Shown here: one piece after another, positions 28,042-36,493 of the stretch | How positions within the stretch are numbered: position 1 is the stretch's first letter | Layout of the letters: each line of letters opens with the position of its first letter | Origin: Balanoglossus misakiensis | Lineage: Eukaryota > Hemichordata | Direction: 5' to 3' | DNA length: 64,000 bases | Assembly (NCBI GenBank): GCA_040954595.2 | Contig: CM082583.2 | Location: 496,001-560,000, forward strand | Made by a program: the position numbers and the translations under genes | Notes under the pieces: model-generated | Seen by the model: the letters and a program-made list of their open reading frames with translations, nothing else | What the model was told of the DNA's origin: nothing | Databases searched by the model: none

Positions 28042-28082
<41 letters not shown>

Positions 28083-29295
28083 ATACATGCCTAAATATAG
28101 GGATAAACTGTGTTAACGCCATCTTGAAAATTTGCAGTGCATTATCGGTCAATTGAGTCCCAGTTGGGGGGGGGGGGGAGTAGCGTCTACAACCTATCCA
28201 ATTTTCCAGCAGTTTTGTCAGATTTTCTTCAAGTAACGTTAGTAGTAGTAGTTACATGAAGAAAATCTGACTAAACCGCTGGAAATGGATAGGTTGTAGT
28301 GGTACTCCCCCCAACCGGAACTCAATTGACCCATAATGCACTGCAAATTTTCAAGATGGCATTAACAGTTTATCCCTACATTTAGGCATGTATGACATTG
28401 TGTTTTGATTTTTTTTTTTAGATGGGTATGATAAACTATCTCCATATGGATTTGCCATTCATGGTTGCATCGATGGGTAAGTGCTATCAACTTATCATCT
28501 ATACAAACCTTTCTGAGGAATGCTGGAGACCCATTGTAACACCATTGGTTTTTTGAGAATCACAATATTGATGAAAGCTAAGATTAATGAAGCACATTTA
28601 GTAACAATTCTGTGGAAATATGTTTATGCAATGAAATTTACTTATTCCTTTTTTAATTTGAAAATTAATAATAACTTTGTTTTCTATAGATTTTCGCGAA
28701 GGGTGTTGTGGTTGAAAGTTGGTGCATCAAACAATGATCCAAGCAAAGTTGCTTCCTATTTCATAGACACAGTTGAGAAGCTGAAAGGTAATAGACACAT
28801 TCACTTAAGGTTGTTAAACATATCATTTTGACAAAATTTGTTTTATTGACATTTCTGAACTGGGTAAAGGCGATAAATTTAGCCAACCACTAATCAATGA
28901 CAATTATCCATTGCATGCTCATATTAGTCTTGTACCCAATATTTCCTGTGGCAACATTGTAATGATCTTCACATATCCAGGCTGTGTTGAAAAACATTGA
29001 AACTACGTGTAGGCAGTAAAGCATTTGGAATGAAAATCTTTCTTAAAAATTAAATCTAGTGTGTACAATTTTTTTTTTTTTTTTTTTTGGGGGGGGGGGG
29101 GTTAACATTTTAACTGTAAGAGCTGCCAATGTCAATCCTAATTTGTTTGCAGGTTGCCCCAGGATCTTGCGAGCAGATCATGGCACAGAAACAGGAGTGA
29201 TAATGACTGCTCAAGCCATGTTGAGGACAGATGGTGATGATGCTTTTGCTGACAACAGCTTTTGGTATGGTCCTTCAACTGCTAACCAGGTCAGT

Positions 29296-29327
<32 letters not shown>

Positions 29328-32300
29328 GTTTTATTTACCCATTAATTAAAGGGTACATATGATAGGTAAAATACAAATGGTGGGTAAATATGGAGTCAGG
29401 AAATAGCCACAGCTAGTCTAGCCTGTACTCCTACAATATAGCTTGCTTGGTTACAGAAAAAAAAAGATAATGTTGAGGGAACGCTTGAAGCGTGATTCAA
29501 GTACGATCTCACTACAACAGTGTAAAGTTATCCATTGCAAATGGTAATGGAAAAAAGAAAGGAACAACAATCACAAACAAACAAACAAAACAGCATCATA
29601 CTACATCAAGAAAATTACAAATTCATTTGTACTGGTTTAAGAGGTGTTGTTTAAATGTCCTACGAAATTGGCATAAAGTATTTGAAGACTTAATTTGTGG
29701 AGGAATATCGTTCCAGATTTTTGCTCCAGTATGTGATATCGAGAACTGGCCTGAGTTTGTTTTGGCATGGAACGGGCGTAGATAGTGATGTAACCAAATT
29801 CTGGTATTATGCTCATGACTTGTTGTGTTAAAATAATCTGAAAGTGAATGTGGAGATTTCTGGTGATATAAATAATAAATGAAGGAACCTAGTAAATAAC
29901 TGTGAAGCTTGGTAATATCCAAAATATTCAGTTGATTAAAGAGAGGAGTAGAATGGTCCATGTGTGATTTGAAAAGCATTATACGTACAATTGTTTTTTG
30001 GGCAACTTGGATACAACGTAACTTTGTGGGGTAAGTATTGCCCCAAACCTCAAGACCATATGTAACATGGGGGAGTATGAAGGCGTTGTAATACAAAATT
30101 CTGATATGGAGTGGTAAAATATTTCTAATCTTGTATAAAATTCCACAGTGCTTCCTAATGAGATTATTTATTTTGTTAATTTGATGTGACCATGACAGAT
30201 GCTTATCCAATAAAACCCCAACAAATGGTATCACATCAACCTCTTTGATTTCTTCATTCTGGATTTGCAATGACCCAAGAACATTAAGTTTTTTCTGCCG
30301 ACCCCTAAAAATAATAAAGTGAGTCTTGGCCCTATTAATTGTTAGTTTGTTGGCATTGCACCATTGCTGAACATCATTTAAATAAGAGGATATATGAGTC
30401 AAGTTAATACTATCTGCACCTGAGAAGGAATGGAAGAGATTGGAGTCGTCAGCAAATAAACGGAAATCAAAAAATGTAGAAGAATTTGGAAGGTCATTGA
30501 TATAAATAAGGAAAAGGGTTGGGCCCAAAACTGATCCCTGTGGGACTCCATTGTGGATCAAGGACTTTTCTGAAACATGACTGGTTAATGTGACATACTG
30601 TGAGCGGTCTGTGAGGTAGCTGTTAAACCAATGCTGGCAGGGGCCCCTAAACCCGTAATGTTCAAGCTTGGACAATAAAGTGGCATGGTGAATGGTATCG
30701 AAAGCTTTGCTGAAGTCAATAAACACCCCCAGTGTGGAATTCCCCTTATCAATTTCTTTTAACAAGTGGTTAACTAAGTTAATCAAAGTGTGCTTGGTGC
30801 TATGGTTCTTTCTAAAGCCATACTGGTGCTTATATAATATATTATATTTATCAAGGTAAGTAATCACTTGTTTGTTTACCACTTTTTCTATCACTTTACT
30901 GAACATTGATAAAATGGCGATGGGTCTGTAGTTCCCAGCAATGTTCTGTTCTCCTTTCTTGAAGATAGGTTTAACCTTAGCGACTTTTAAGGAATTAGGG
31001 AAGACACCGGTACAGAAAGACATATTTATGATGTGGGTCAAAGGTTGAGCAATAACATCAGCTGCATCAATTAGGAGTCTTGGAGGAATATTATCCCACC
31101 CACTGGCCTTTTTACTGTCAAGATGCACCAAAATCTCTTTTATCTCAGCAACCGTAACAGGATGGAGAAAAAAAGAGTTTGGCATAGGATCATTCATATA
31201 ATTTTTAAAATCTTTTGTGGTTTTTGGAATGTGTTTTGCCAGATTTTGACCCACATGTACAAAGAAGTCATTAAAACACTTAGCCATATCAGCTGGCTTA
31301 TCTACCAACCTTTCAATCCCATTTACATTGACCTTTAACTGATCTGGTGCTTTATCTAAAGTAGTGTTTTTACCAAGCAACTCATTTACAACATTCCACA
31401 CTTTACCATTGTTGTTTACAGTGAATAAATTAGCATAATACACCCTTTTGGCTTTTCTTAAAACACTTGTAAGAATATTTCTGTAGGTTGTGTAGCGAGC
31501 AACAGCACTTGGTTCATGTTGTGTGGTGACAACTTTAGCATATAGTTTGCGTTTGGTGCGAATTGACTTCTTAATAGCTTTGGTAATCCAGGGATTTTTG
31601 TTACACTTGGCCTTAATAGTTTTAACCTCAAGTGGGGCATGATGGTCACACACCTGGCTGAACAAATTGCTGAAGGTGTCAAAAGCAGTGTTTACACAGC
31701 TATTGTTATGCATAACAACGTTCCAGTTAACATTAATTAAATCAGAAATAAAACGAGCAGAGTTATAGCGCCTGAAATTCCTTGTACAAACTGACCGTAC
31801 AAATGGCGTGTGGACATTGAAGTTGTTGAAAATAGAGAAAATAGGTAAGTGATCTGAAATATCAGCAATAATTGTACCAGCATCAATGTGACAAGAGCTA
31901 ATATTGGAATAAATATGATCAATGGTCGACTTGGAAGTACTTGTAATACGAGTTGGGGAGGAGATTAACTGTTCTAGATGAAGACATTGCATCCTTGGTA
32001 TAAAATCCCGAGCACTTGAATCTGGACTTGACACATCAATATTAAAGTCACCCATAAGAATACAATGTTTTTTATCCAGTTTCAAAGAACAAAGAACATT
32101 AAAAAGACTGTCTTCAAACTCTGTGACACTAGTTCCTGGTTTGCGATATAACACACCGACAACTATGCGATTCTTTAACCCGCATATTTCAAACCATAGT
32201 GATTCAGAATGAACCACATTAAAGTTTAACAGTTTGTATTTAAGAGAACAATGAATATATGCCCCTACCCCGCCACCCCGACCGATGTTTCTGCTATTTA

Positions 32301-35300
32301 ACTCAAAAGAGTAATTTGGCAAATTAAAAAAAGTTGGATTATTGATTTGCCAGGTTTCTGAAACACCAATAATGTGAAAAGGACTGGTGATACATTCATT
32401 ATACAGGAGACGTACATCGTCTATACTATTACAGAGAGATCTTGCATTAATATGAGATACTGAGAAAGAATGGCTGGATCTAGAGCTAAATTTATCATTA
32501 AATGTTGACGGTTCTAGTATATGATTTGTAACTGTGAAAATGTCATCATCTATGTCATTTACTGAGTTTGGCATGAAGCAATATATGGGAAACCAAGAAA
32601 ATGTCTACAAGATGGTTTATACAATCTTGGCAAGGTCCAGCTCACTTTTCTTCACAAGAACTTCACCGTTCCGCGTCCACGCATACTTATAGCGTGCTGA
32701 TTAGCGCTTCACGTTCGTCATCTTAAAAAGTTTGCGTGCTTTTGGAGTTAGATTTTCATTTACGTAGATTTTGTTCCGATTGGCATATCCAATATCTCCA
32801 GTTGTAATGGTCGCTAGCTTCTTTTTGTTCCGGTGGATATAGTCGCGTTTCTTCCTGCTTAAGAATCGCACAATGATTGGTCTTGGGAAAGTAGGTGCAG
32901 CATTGTCACCTGTATGCTTTTGACCTAATCTGTGGGTAATCACAATGTCGTGGTCACTGATACCTGGATCGATCTTTTTAGCACTCTTGTTACGATTGCA
33001 TCTGTATTTTCTCCATCATCTGCACTTTCATGAATTCCATGAAGTTCAATGTTTTCACGTCTATTGTATGATTCATACTTTCCATAGATTTCTCGAGCTC
33101 TGTGATGCGAGTGAAAAGCTGTTCATTCGTTTCTTTGACTTCTTTATTTTCAAGCTCCAAAGTAGAAACTCGTCCACGTACTTCCTCTACAAGTCCGTTG
33201 AAGAACTCCAGTGACGAATTTATTGTGCTTTGGCTTTCTTTGAGCTCAGCAATACTGATCAATAGTGCCGGTATGTGATTTACATGTGAACAGATTTCAG
33301 CAAGCCGGTTTTCTATTGATTGTGGTGTGCCAGCTGGAGGTGTTGATTGGCAAGAGTCTGATGATCCAGATGGTGTTTGGTCTTTTCTTCTCGGCATCGT
33401 GAATGAGCACAGGTGTTCGATTACACAACGTGGGTTTTAAACAAAGGAGCAGAATTCCAGTACTATTTTGCATGCATAATGAGATCGACTGGAACTAACG
33501 GCAGGATTCTGTGTGCTGGCTTCGACTTGATAGATAAAAATCAAAACTCACTTTTGACAAAAAGTTACAGCAATCTTCCGCAAAAATCCGTTGCCAGCTA
33601 ATAGTCCACGCCTTCAAAAATCGACACATTGACCGGTGATGAAAACAAGTTCCAACTAAGGAGTGATTTTTGGCTCGTACCAAGAGACGATGTTGCTGAA
33701 CTTGTCGACCATGCGCAGCGCCCTCTATCCACATATGACAAATGACATCACAATTTTTCTTAGGAATACCTACGCTGTACCGTGTCATGAGATAAAAAGA
33801 CTGTTAATACTACCCATTTTTCCACTACCTTGTTAAGATGACTATATGCTTGAGGAGACAATCCTCAAACCTCATAGACTCCCCATCTTCCCTACTTCAG
33901 TCACCGATTCCATTGCTGCTGCATGCCTGAGCAAATTTTGTTCAAATTTGGTGCAGTTTTTTGTTTCACAATATAATCCAAAAAAGACACTTTTGGTATC
34001 GTGTTTCACATTTGTTTGTTCAGAGTGGTGACAGTAATTGTGTCAGACCATTGTTTTCATTGTGATCTCTTCTTACAGCGTATTGAACGATGGTGGGGTG
34101 TGTTAAGAAGTAAAAGTGCAGATTGGTGGATTGACCATTTTAAGGTAAAGTATCATTTGGCTTGTACAAATGTGTTCTGCAAAACAAAATCAACTCAAAC
34201 ACAAAGATGGTTGTATAAGTGACAAAATTTGTATTCTCATAGAATGTGCCACAGCCCAAGATGCAATGTCATTAGTGGATGCAGTTGTGTGTAGGAATGA
34301 GAAAAATAACCAGTATAGCTCAAGTCAGCTCATATCATGATGTTGAATTGTCCTGCAGAGTTTTTATACATGAGGACTAGGCTTTCCAAACATTTTTTTT
34401 CTTGGCCATGGCCTTGCAGGCAGTTTATACACAAGTACAAGACCACATTCACTGACACATTTTACTGTAGCATTACAGGAAATTCACCACTATCAATTTT
34501 TTATCCCCTAGGATTTGGTATCAATGGGTCATTTGCAGTTAGGTGACCCGGTCAACATGTGAGTTGATACACTTTATGTTTTGTTTCAAGTAATGAAAGA
34601 AATTCCATTATTCAATCTGTCAATGTTTGCACAGAGCAGAGAAGAAACAGACACAGACAGGATGGTAGAGACATAGACAGGAGATCAAATATTGCAGTTC
34701 GTTTGAAATCCGTAGATCTGCTGGAAATCATATTTTTAACTGGATGAATTTCCATAAACTTGTAACATTATGCTATTTGTTAAGTATGATAAAATGCACA
34801 TATTATTCCCAAGCATCTTGAAATCAATTTGCATTTTTTCTTTCAGAATGAGTATGCAGTTTTGTTATTTTTCTGTCATGCAAAGGGAACTGGATGAGGT
34901 AGTTGAGAGGTGGAACCACCACAGAATAAGGCGACAAAATAAAGGAGATTCTGTATCAGGCATTCCAGAAATTCTCTATACCTGTCCTGAGTTACTAGGT
35001 ACTTTTTTATTGCAACAAAATAAAGAAACCAACAAAGATTCATTAAAATTGCAGAAATGCTACCTAATCTGGACCCTGTGACTGAATGTAGATCACAAGT
35101 CATGTGGGTATTTCACTCATTAGGTCAACATAAGGCTTATCCATGAAGTAAATGACATGCAGTGTTTAAAGCATAAATCATGAACATTGGAAAGTTTCGT
35201 CAACAAAAATCTCAAGATTACATAACATCTGCAGAGAATGATAGAAAAATAACATTTCAATCACTTCATTGCTTAAGGTAAATAAAATAAAATAACTTAA

Positions 35301-35883
35301 TATACATCTGGCACCAAGAACAATAGATACTCCAATATAAACAAAAAAGAAAGATGGCTGCTCAGTGTGTACTGTGTTTCAGCTGATCGGTTATGGTTGA
35401 TCGTACCAGCGTTTTGAAAGCCAAATAATATGCAACACAAGAACTAACTGAGATGTAAGATGTACAATAATAATTTTATTATGAAAATACCACAAAGTAT
35501 ATATTTGGACATTAGCATAGTGCATCGCCCTCCGCTACGCATCAGGCGATACGTGGCGCTAATGTCCTTGAGCATACTTTGCAGTATTTTCGTAATACCC
35601 TCATAGTATTTAACCCATACATAAATTCTTATTTGAACAAACATATTTTGTTATTTCAGACCGCCCTAATTGTCGGAACTACATACATTCAGTCAACGCT
35701 GGCTCTCAAACTTTCTTGCTATGCAAGTCACAGTGTAACTTTAATAATGGTTGCAATGAAGATTTCGCAGTTGTGGCACGGAACATATGCCAAATGAATG
35801 GATGGAATCATGAACCCACTACAGCATTTGCAGCAAAAGAACTCTACTTGCACTTGACACCTTGCCTTGAAGAACTTTTCTAA
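13952..35883 (+). CDS. rve/DDE integrase-like transposase, 397 aa, 12 exons, intact
   Basis: Exons: 13952-13964, 14635-14728, 14884-14983, 15370-15458, 15793-15911, 28422-28476, 28690-28787, 29153-29289, 34079-34144, 34512-34558, 34847-34998, 35660-35883 (TAA). Every intron is GT-AG and every phase matches, giving 1,194 nt with no stop. The N-terminus (residues about 5-66) looks like a helix-turn-helix region (LIKKYFSYGYTHKLIYY; LHHLGLYRKGRR). A basic linker (RRLHRRLIRREYRCKGPNY) precedes the core. Core motifs are WHIDGYDKL (D139), RADHGTE (D198) and NQRIERWWG (E238), with 39 residues between D198 and E238. After the core comes a conserved block with RELDEVVERWNHHRIRR and a Cys-rich tail. This matches a widespread animal family of integrase-core proteins known mostly as uncharacterised. 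The expected role is strand transfer in transposition. D139's codon is split across a 12.5 kb intron. Confidence 0.9.
14079..14143. repeat. Hairpin element, copy 2
   Basis: AGCCTGGTATCCATACCTAG pairs with CTGGGTATGGAGACCAGGCT around a loop containing GAGTCTATCT. Same family as 2646-2721. It lies in intron 1 of the integrase gene. Confidence 0.75.
15933..16095. repeat. Diverged copy of the 37600-37763 inverted-repeat element
   Basis: It shares ordered blocks with 37600-37763: AACCTGTCTA..., GTCCCTTTGACA[CT][AG]GAACCACA and ACCTTTGCAAA, in the same order and spacing. The right terminus is lost into the AT microsatellite that follows. Confidence 0.6.
16097..16156. repeat. (AT)n microsatellite
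   Basis: About 30 uninterrupted AT steps lie directly in front of the higher-order tandem array. A shorter remnant sits at the far end of the array (24594-24606), so the array is flanked by AT repeats on both sides. Confidence 0.95.
16157..24593. repeat. Higher-order tandem array, 12 x 178 bp (B) and 23 x 274 bp (A)
   Basis: B blocks start with CTGTCTTGAAATTGCAG at 16157, 16883, 17609, 18335, 19061, 19787, 20513, 21513, 22513, 23239, 23965 and 24417. The intervals are 726 bp (B-A-A') six times, then 1000 twice (B-A-A'-A'), 726 twice, 452 once (B-A), then a last B. The first A after B carries CTCTTCGGCTAG and the following A' carries CTCTTTGGCTAG throughout. A second site (GGGAAAGAAGG or GGGAAGGAAGG) usually agrees between A copies of one unit. 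The near identity points to very recent amplification. A 73-residue minus-strand ORF recurs in the A blocks but has no domain. The array sits in intron 5 of the integrase gene. Confidence 0.95.
24607..25588 (-). mobile_element. Inverted, 5'-truncated copy of the Penelope-like element
   Basis: This stretch is the reverse complement of the 3' part of the neighbouring full copy (about 26980-27975), including the zinc-binding and GIY-YIG coding part, which is still open here on the minus strand. It lacks a ~15 bp piece present in the full copy (CAAGGGAACTAAGGC in this orientation). It joins the full copy head to head at 25588/25589. Such inverted truncated partners are typical of Penelope-like insertions. 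Confidence 0.85.
25589..28046 (+). mobile_element. Penelope-like retroelement, near full length
   Basis: The copy begins GCAACGAACTCCCAAATCG at 25589. The same 24 bp recurs at 28023-28046, just before a second AT microsatellite, giving short terminal direct repeats. Together with the inverted copy at 24607-25588 this is the LTR-like plus inverted arrangement known for Penelope-like elements. It lies in intron 5 of the integrase gene, downstream of the tandem array. Confidence 0.85.
25653..27817 (+). pseudogene. Penelope-like reverse transcriptase with GIY-YIG endonuclease, one frameshift
   Basis: The first part (from about 25653 to about 26940) carries the reverse transcriptase: FIAFDVVDFYPSI (motif A with catalytic Asp), VTMGSYDGAETCEL, LYRDDGLGI (motif C) and VNFLDTTLNL. 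The second part, open to 27817 in another frame, carries IPESINKRLSEIS, a Cys-rich stretch (CNCRSPANCPMSGHC) and the GIY-YIG endonuclease (ESIVYQATV, then TYVGLTANTFKTRFNNH). The frames separate at an A run near 26930, where one A appears to be missing. The protein would be about 720 residues, usual for the family. Function by family: target-primed reverse transcription after endonuclease nicking. The single shift makes this copy probably inactive unless it is an assembly error. Confidence 0.85.
28047..28077. repeat. (TA)n microsatellite
   Basis: This pure TA run follows the 3' end of the Penelope-like element and abuts the inverted-repeat element at 28078. AT runs thus bracket the array and the Penelope-like copy, and the insertion probably entered one long AT tract. 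Confidence 0.9.
28078..28398. repeat. Inverted-repeat element (MITE), same family as 2970-3251
   Basis: The outer arms (ATGTCATACATGCCTAAAT and its complement ending at 28398) enclose the TAGGGATAAACTGTG family core and a poly(G) tract of about 13 G. It ends 24 bp before the acceptor of integrase exon 6 (28422). The outer 19 bp arms are not present around the copy at 2970. Confidence 0.85.
29069..29101. repeat. Poly(T)-poly(G) tract
   Basis: About 20 T followed by 13 G, in intron 7 of the integrase gene, 51 bp before exon 8. Such tracts are prone to length error in assembly. Confidence 0.9.
29301..29327. repeat. (AAT)n 3' tail of the CR1/L2-like element
   Basis: Nine AAT units on the plus strand, lying 12 bp after the donor of integrase exon 8. 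It reads ATTATT on the element's sense strand and forms its 3' end. Confidence 0.85.
29623..32574 (-). CDS. CR1/L2-like ORF2: endonuclease and reverse transcriptase, 983 aa
   Basis: This is a single uninterrupted frame. The N-terminal endonuclease/exonuclease/phosphatase domain (residues about 35-265) shows SVSHINARSLCN, IIGVSETW, CILMGDFNIDV and ISDHLPIF. The reverse transcriptase domain (about 470-750) shows KKASGWDNIPPRLL, IFKKGEQNIAGNYRPIAIL, YGFRKNHSTKHTL, GVFIDFSKAFDTIHH (motif A), NGVPQGSVLGPTLF (motif B) and LFADDSNLF (catalytic ADD). The C-terminus has a typical non-LTR tail ending near FRRTFKQHLLNQYK. By family it nicks target DNA and primes reverse transcription there. The intact frame suggests a young insertion, though ORF1 is damaged. 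Confidence 0.9.
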   Translation of the reverse strand: MPNSVNDIDDDIFTVTNHILEPSTFNDKFSSRSSHSFSVSHINARSLCNSIDDVRLLYNECITSPFHIIGVSETWQINNPTFFNLPNYSFELNSRNIGRGGGVGAYIHCSLKYKLLNFNVVHSESLWFEICGLKNRIVVGVLYRKPGTSVTEFEDSLFNVLCSLKLDKKHCILMGDFNIDVSSPDSSARDFIPRMQCLHLEQLISSPTRITSTSKSTIDHIYSNISSCHIDAGTIIADISDHLPIFSIFNNFNVHTPFVRSVCTRNFRRYNSARFISDLINVNWNVVMHNNSCVNTAFDTFSNLFSQVCDHHAPLEVKTIKAKCNKNPWITKAIKKSIRTKRKLYAKVVTTQHEPSAVARYTTYRNILTSVLRKAKRVYYANLFTVNNNGKVWNVVNELLGKNTTLDKAPDQLKVNVNGIERLVDKPADMAKCFNDFFVHVGQNLAKHIPKTTKDFKNYMNDPMPNSFFLHPVTVAEIKEILVHLDSKKASGWDNIPPRLLIDAADVIAQPLTHIINMSFCTGVFPNSLKVAKVKPIFKKGEQNIAGNYRPIAILSMFSKVIEKVVNKQVITYLDKYNILYKHQYGFRKNHSTKHTLINLVNHLLKEIDKGNSTLGVFIDFSKAFDTIHHATLLSKLEHYGFRGPCQHWFNSYLTDRSQYVTLTSHVSEKSLIHNGVPQGSVLGPTLFLIYINDLPNSSTFFDFRLFADDSNLFHSFSGADSINLTHISSYLNDVQQWCNANKLTINRAKTHFIIFRGRQKKLNVLGSLQIQNEEIKEVDVIPFVGVLLDKHLSWSHQINKINNLIRKHCGILYKIRNILPLHIRILYYNAFILPHVTYGLEVWGNTYPTKLRCIQVAQKTIVRIMLFKSHMDHSTPLFNQLNILDITKLHSYLLGSFIYYLYHQKSPHSLSDYFNTTSHEHNTRIWLHHYLRPFHAKTNSGQFSISHTGAKIWNDIPPQIKSSNTLCQFRRTFKQHLLNQYK
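32701..33397 (-). pseudogene. CR1/L2-like ORF1, frameshifted
   Basis: It starts MPRRKDQTPSGSSD at 33397 and contains a coiled-coil-like region (ESQSTINSSLEFFNGLVEEV, then TLELENKEVKETNE). The expected continuation, RRENIELHGIHES, is in a second frame (shift near 33070). The conserved C-terminal part (RPIIVRFLSRKKRDYIHRN; IYVNENLTPKARKLF) is in a third frame (shift near 32980). Family role: RNA-binding chaperone of the retrotransposition particle. Two shifts make this copy non-functional. Confidence 0.75.
33732..34078. other. Remaining part of integrase intron 8
   Basis: This is host intron sequence between the CR1/L2-like 5' end and the exon 9 acceptor (TCTTACAG at 34071-34078). No ORF or repeat was recognised. 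Confidence 0.5.
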
Positions 35884-35922
35884 ACTACACAACTAAAGAG
35901 AACAATACAACAGCTAATACTT

Positions 35923-36123
35923 TAGAGGCCGTTCAGTTTTCATGGCTTGGGGCAAGTTTGTGTCATCTGTTTTCAAAAACAGGCAGACCCCCCCCCCCAT
36001 TCCCTTTACACGGGACCAAAAAATGATGACCCCCCTTTTGAATTTCCAAATTTAAGTGACACCCCCTTGATTTTGCCGACTCCCCCTACCTACCTCCCGC
36101 CGTAAAAACTGAATGGTCCCCTA
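35923..36123. repeat. Inverted-repeat element between the two convergent genes
   Basis: Terminal sequences AGAGGCCGTTCAGTTTT and AAAACTGAATGGTCCCCT are imperfect inverted copies of each other. The interior has a poly(C) tract near 35987 and GACCCCCCTTT-type text. It begins 40 bp after the integrase stop codon and has no ORF. Confidence 0.7.
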
Positions 36124-36226
36124 GTAAAAAAAAATGTTCACAAGTACAGTTCAAAACAGCCCACACAGAAGAACATCATCATAGTTTGTTAGGGTGTCAT
36201 CCAGGTCACCACTAATCTGTTGAACA

Positions 36227-36232
36227 AATAAA
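36227..36232 (+). terminator. Candidate poly(A) signal of the integrase gene
   Basis: AATAAA at 36227 and another at 36304-36309, about 340-420 bp after the stop codon. No transcript evidence is available. Confidence 0.35.
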
Positions 36233-36493
36233 AAAGTGATTTCATGCATTAAAAAACATTGTTTATCATATTCATGTGTATGTACTGACATTTTGTGATG
36301 CGAAATAAAACTTGGTAATCAGAATAGCTGTACTATGTGAACATTTGGATTCTGTTTCACGAGACTGAAGAATGTTGTGCATTTTTGGACAACTCGATTT
36401 TCAGTATAAAACTGCTAAAAAAGACAGTTGATCAATCTCTCAAAATTGGCAAACACCGAAATATGCAAATATCATCAAAAAAATTTAAAATTA

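Larger units (their letters stand above)
29301..33731 (-). mobile_element. CR1/L2-like non-LTR retrotransposon
   Basis: On the minus strand it has a 5' leader from about 33731, ORF1 (33397-32701), ORF2 (32574-29623), a ~320 bp 3' UTR, and a terminal (ATT)n run at 29301-29327. A microsatellite 3' tail instead of poly(A) is characteristic of CR1/L2-type elements. It is inserted in intron 8 of the integrase gene, opposite to the direction of transcription. The 5' boundary was estimated from the sequence AGAGGGCGCTGCGCATG and may be off by tens of bases. Confidence 0.85.
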
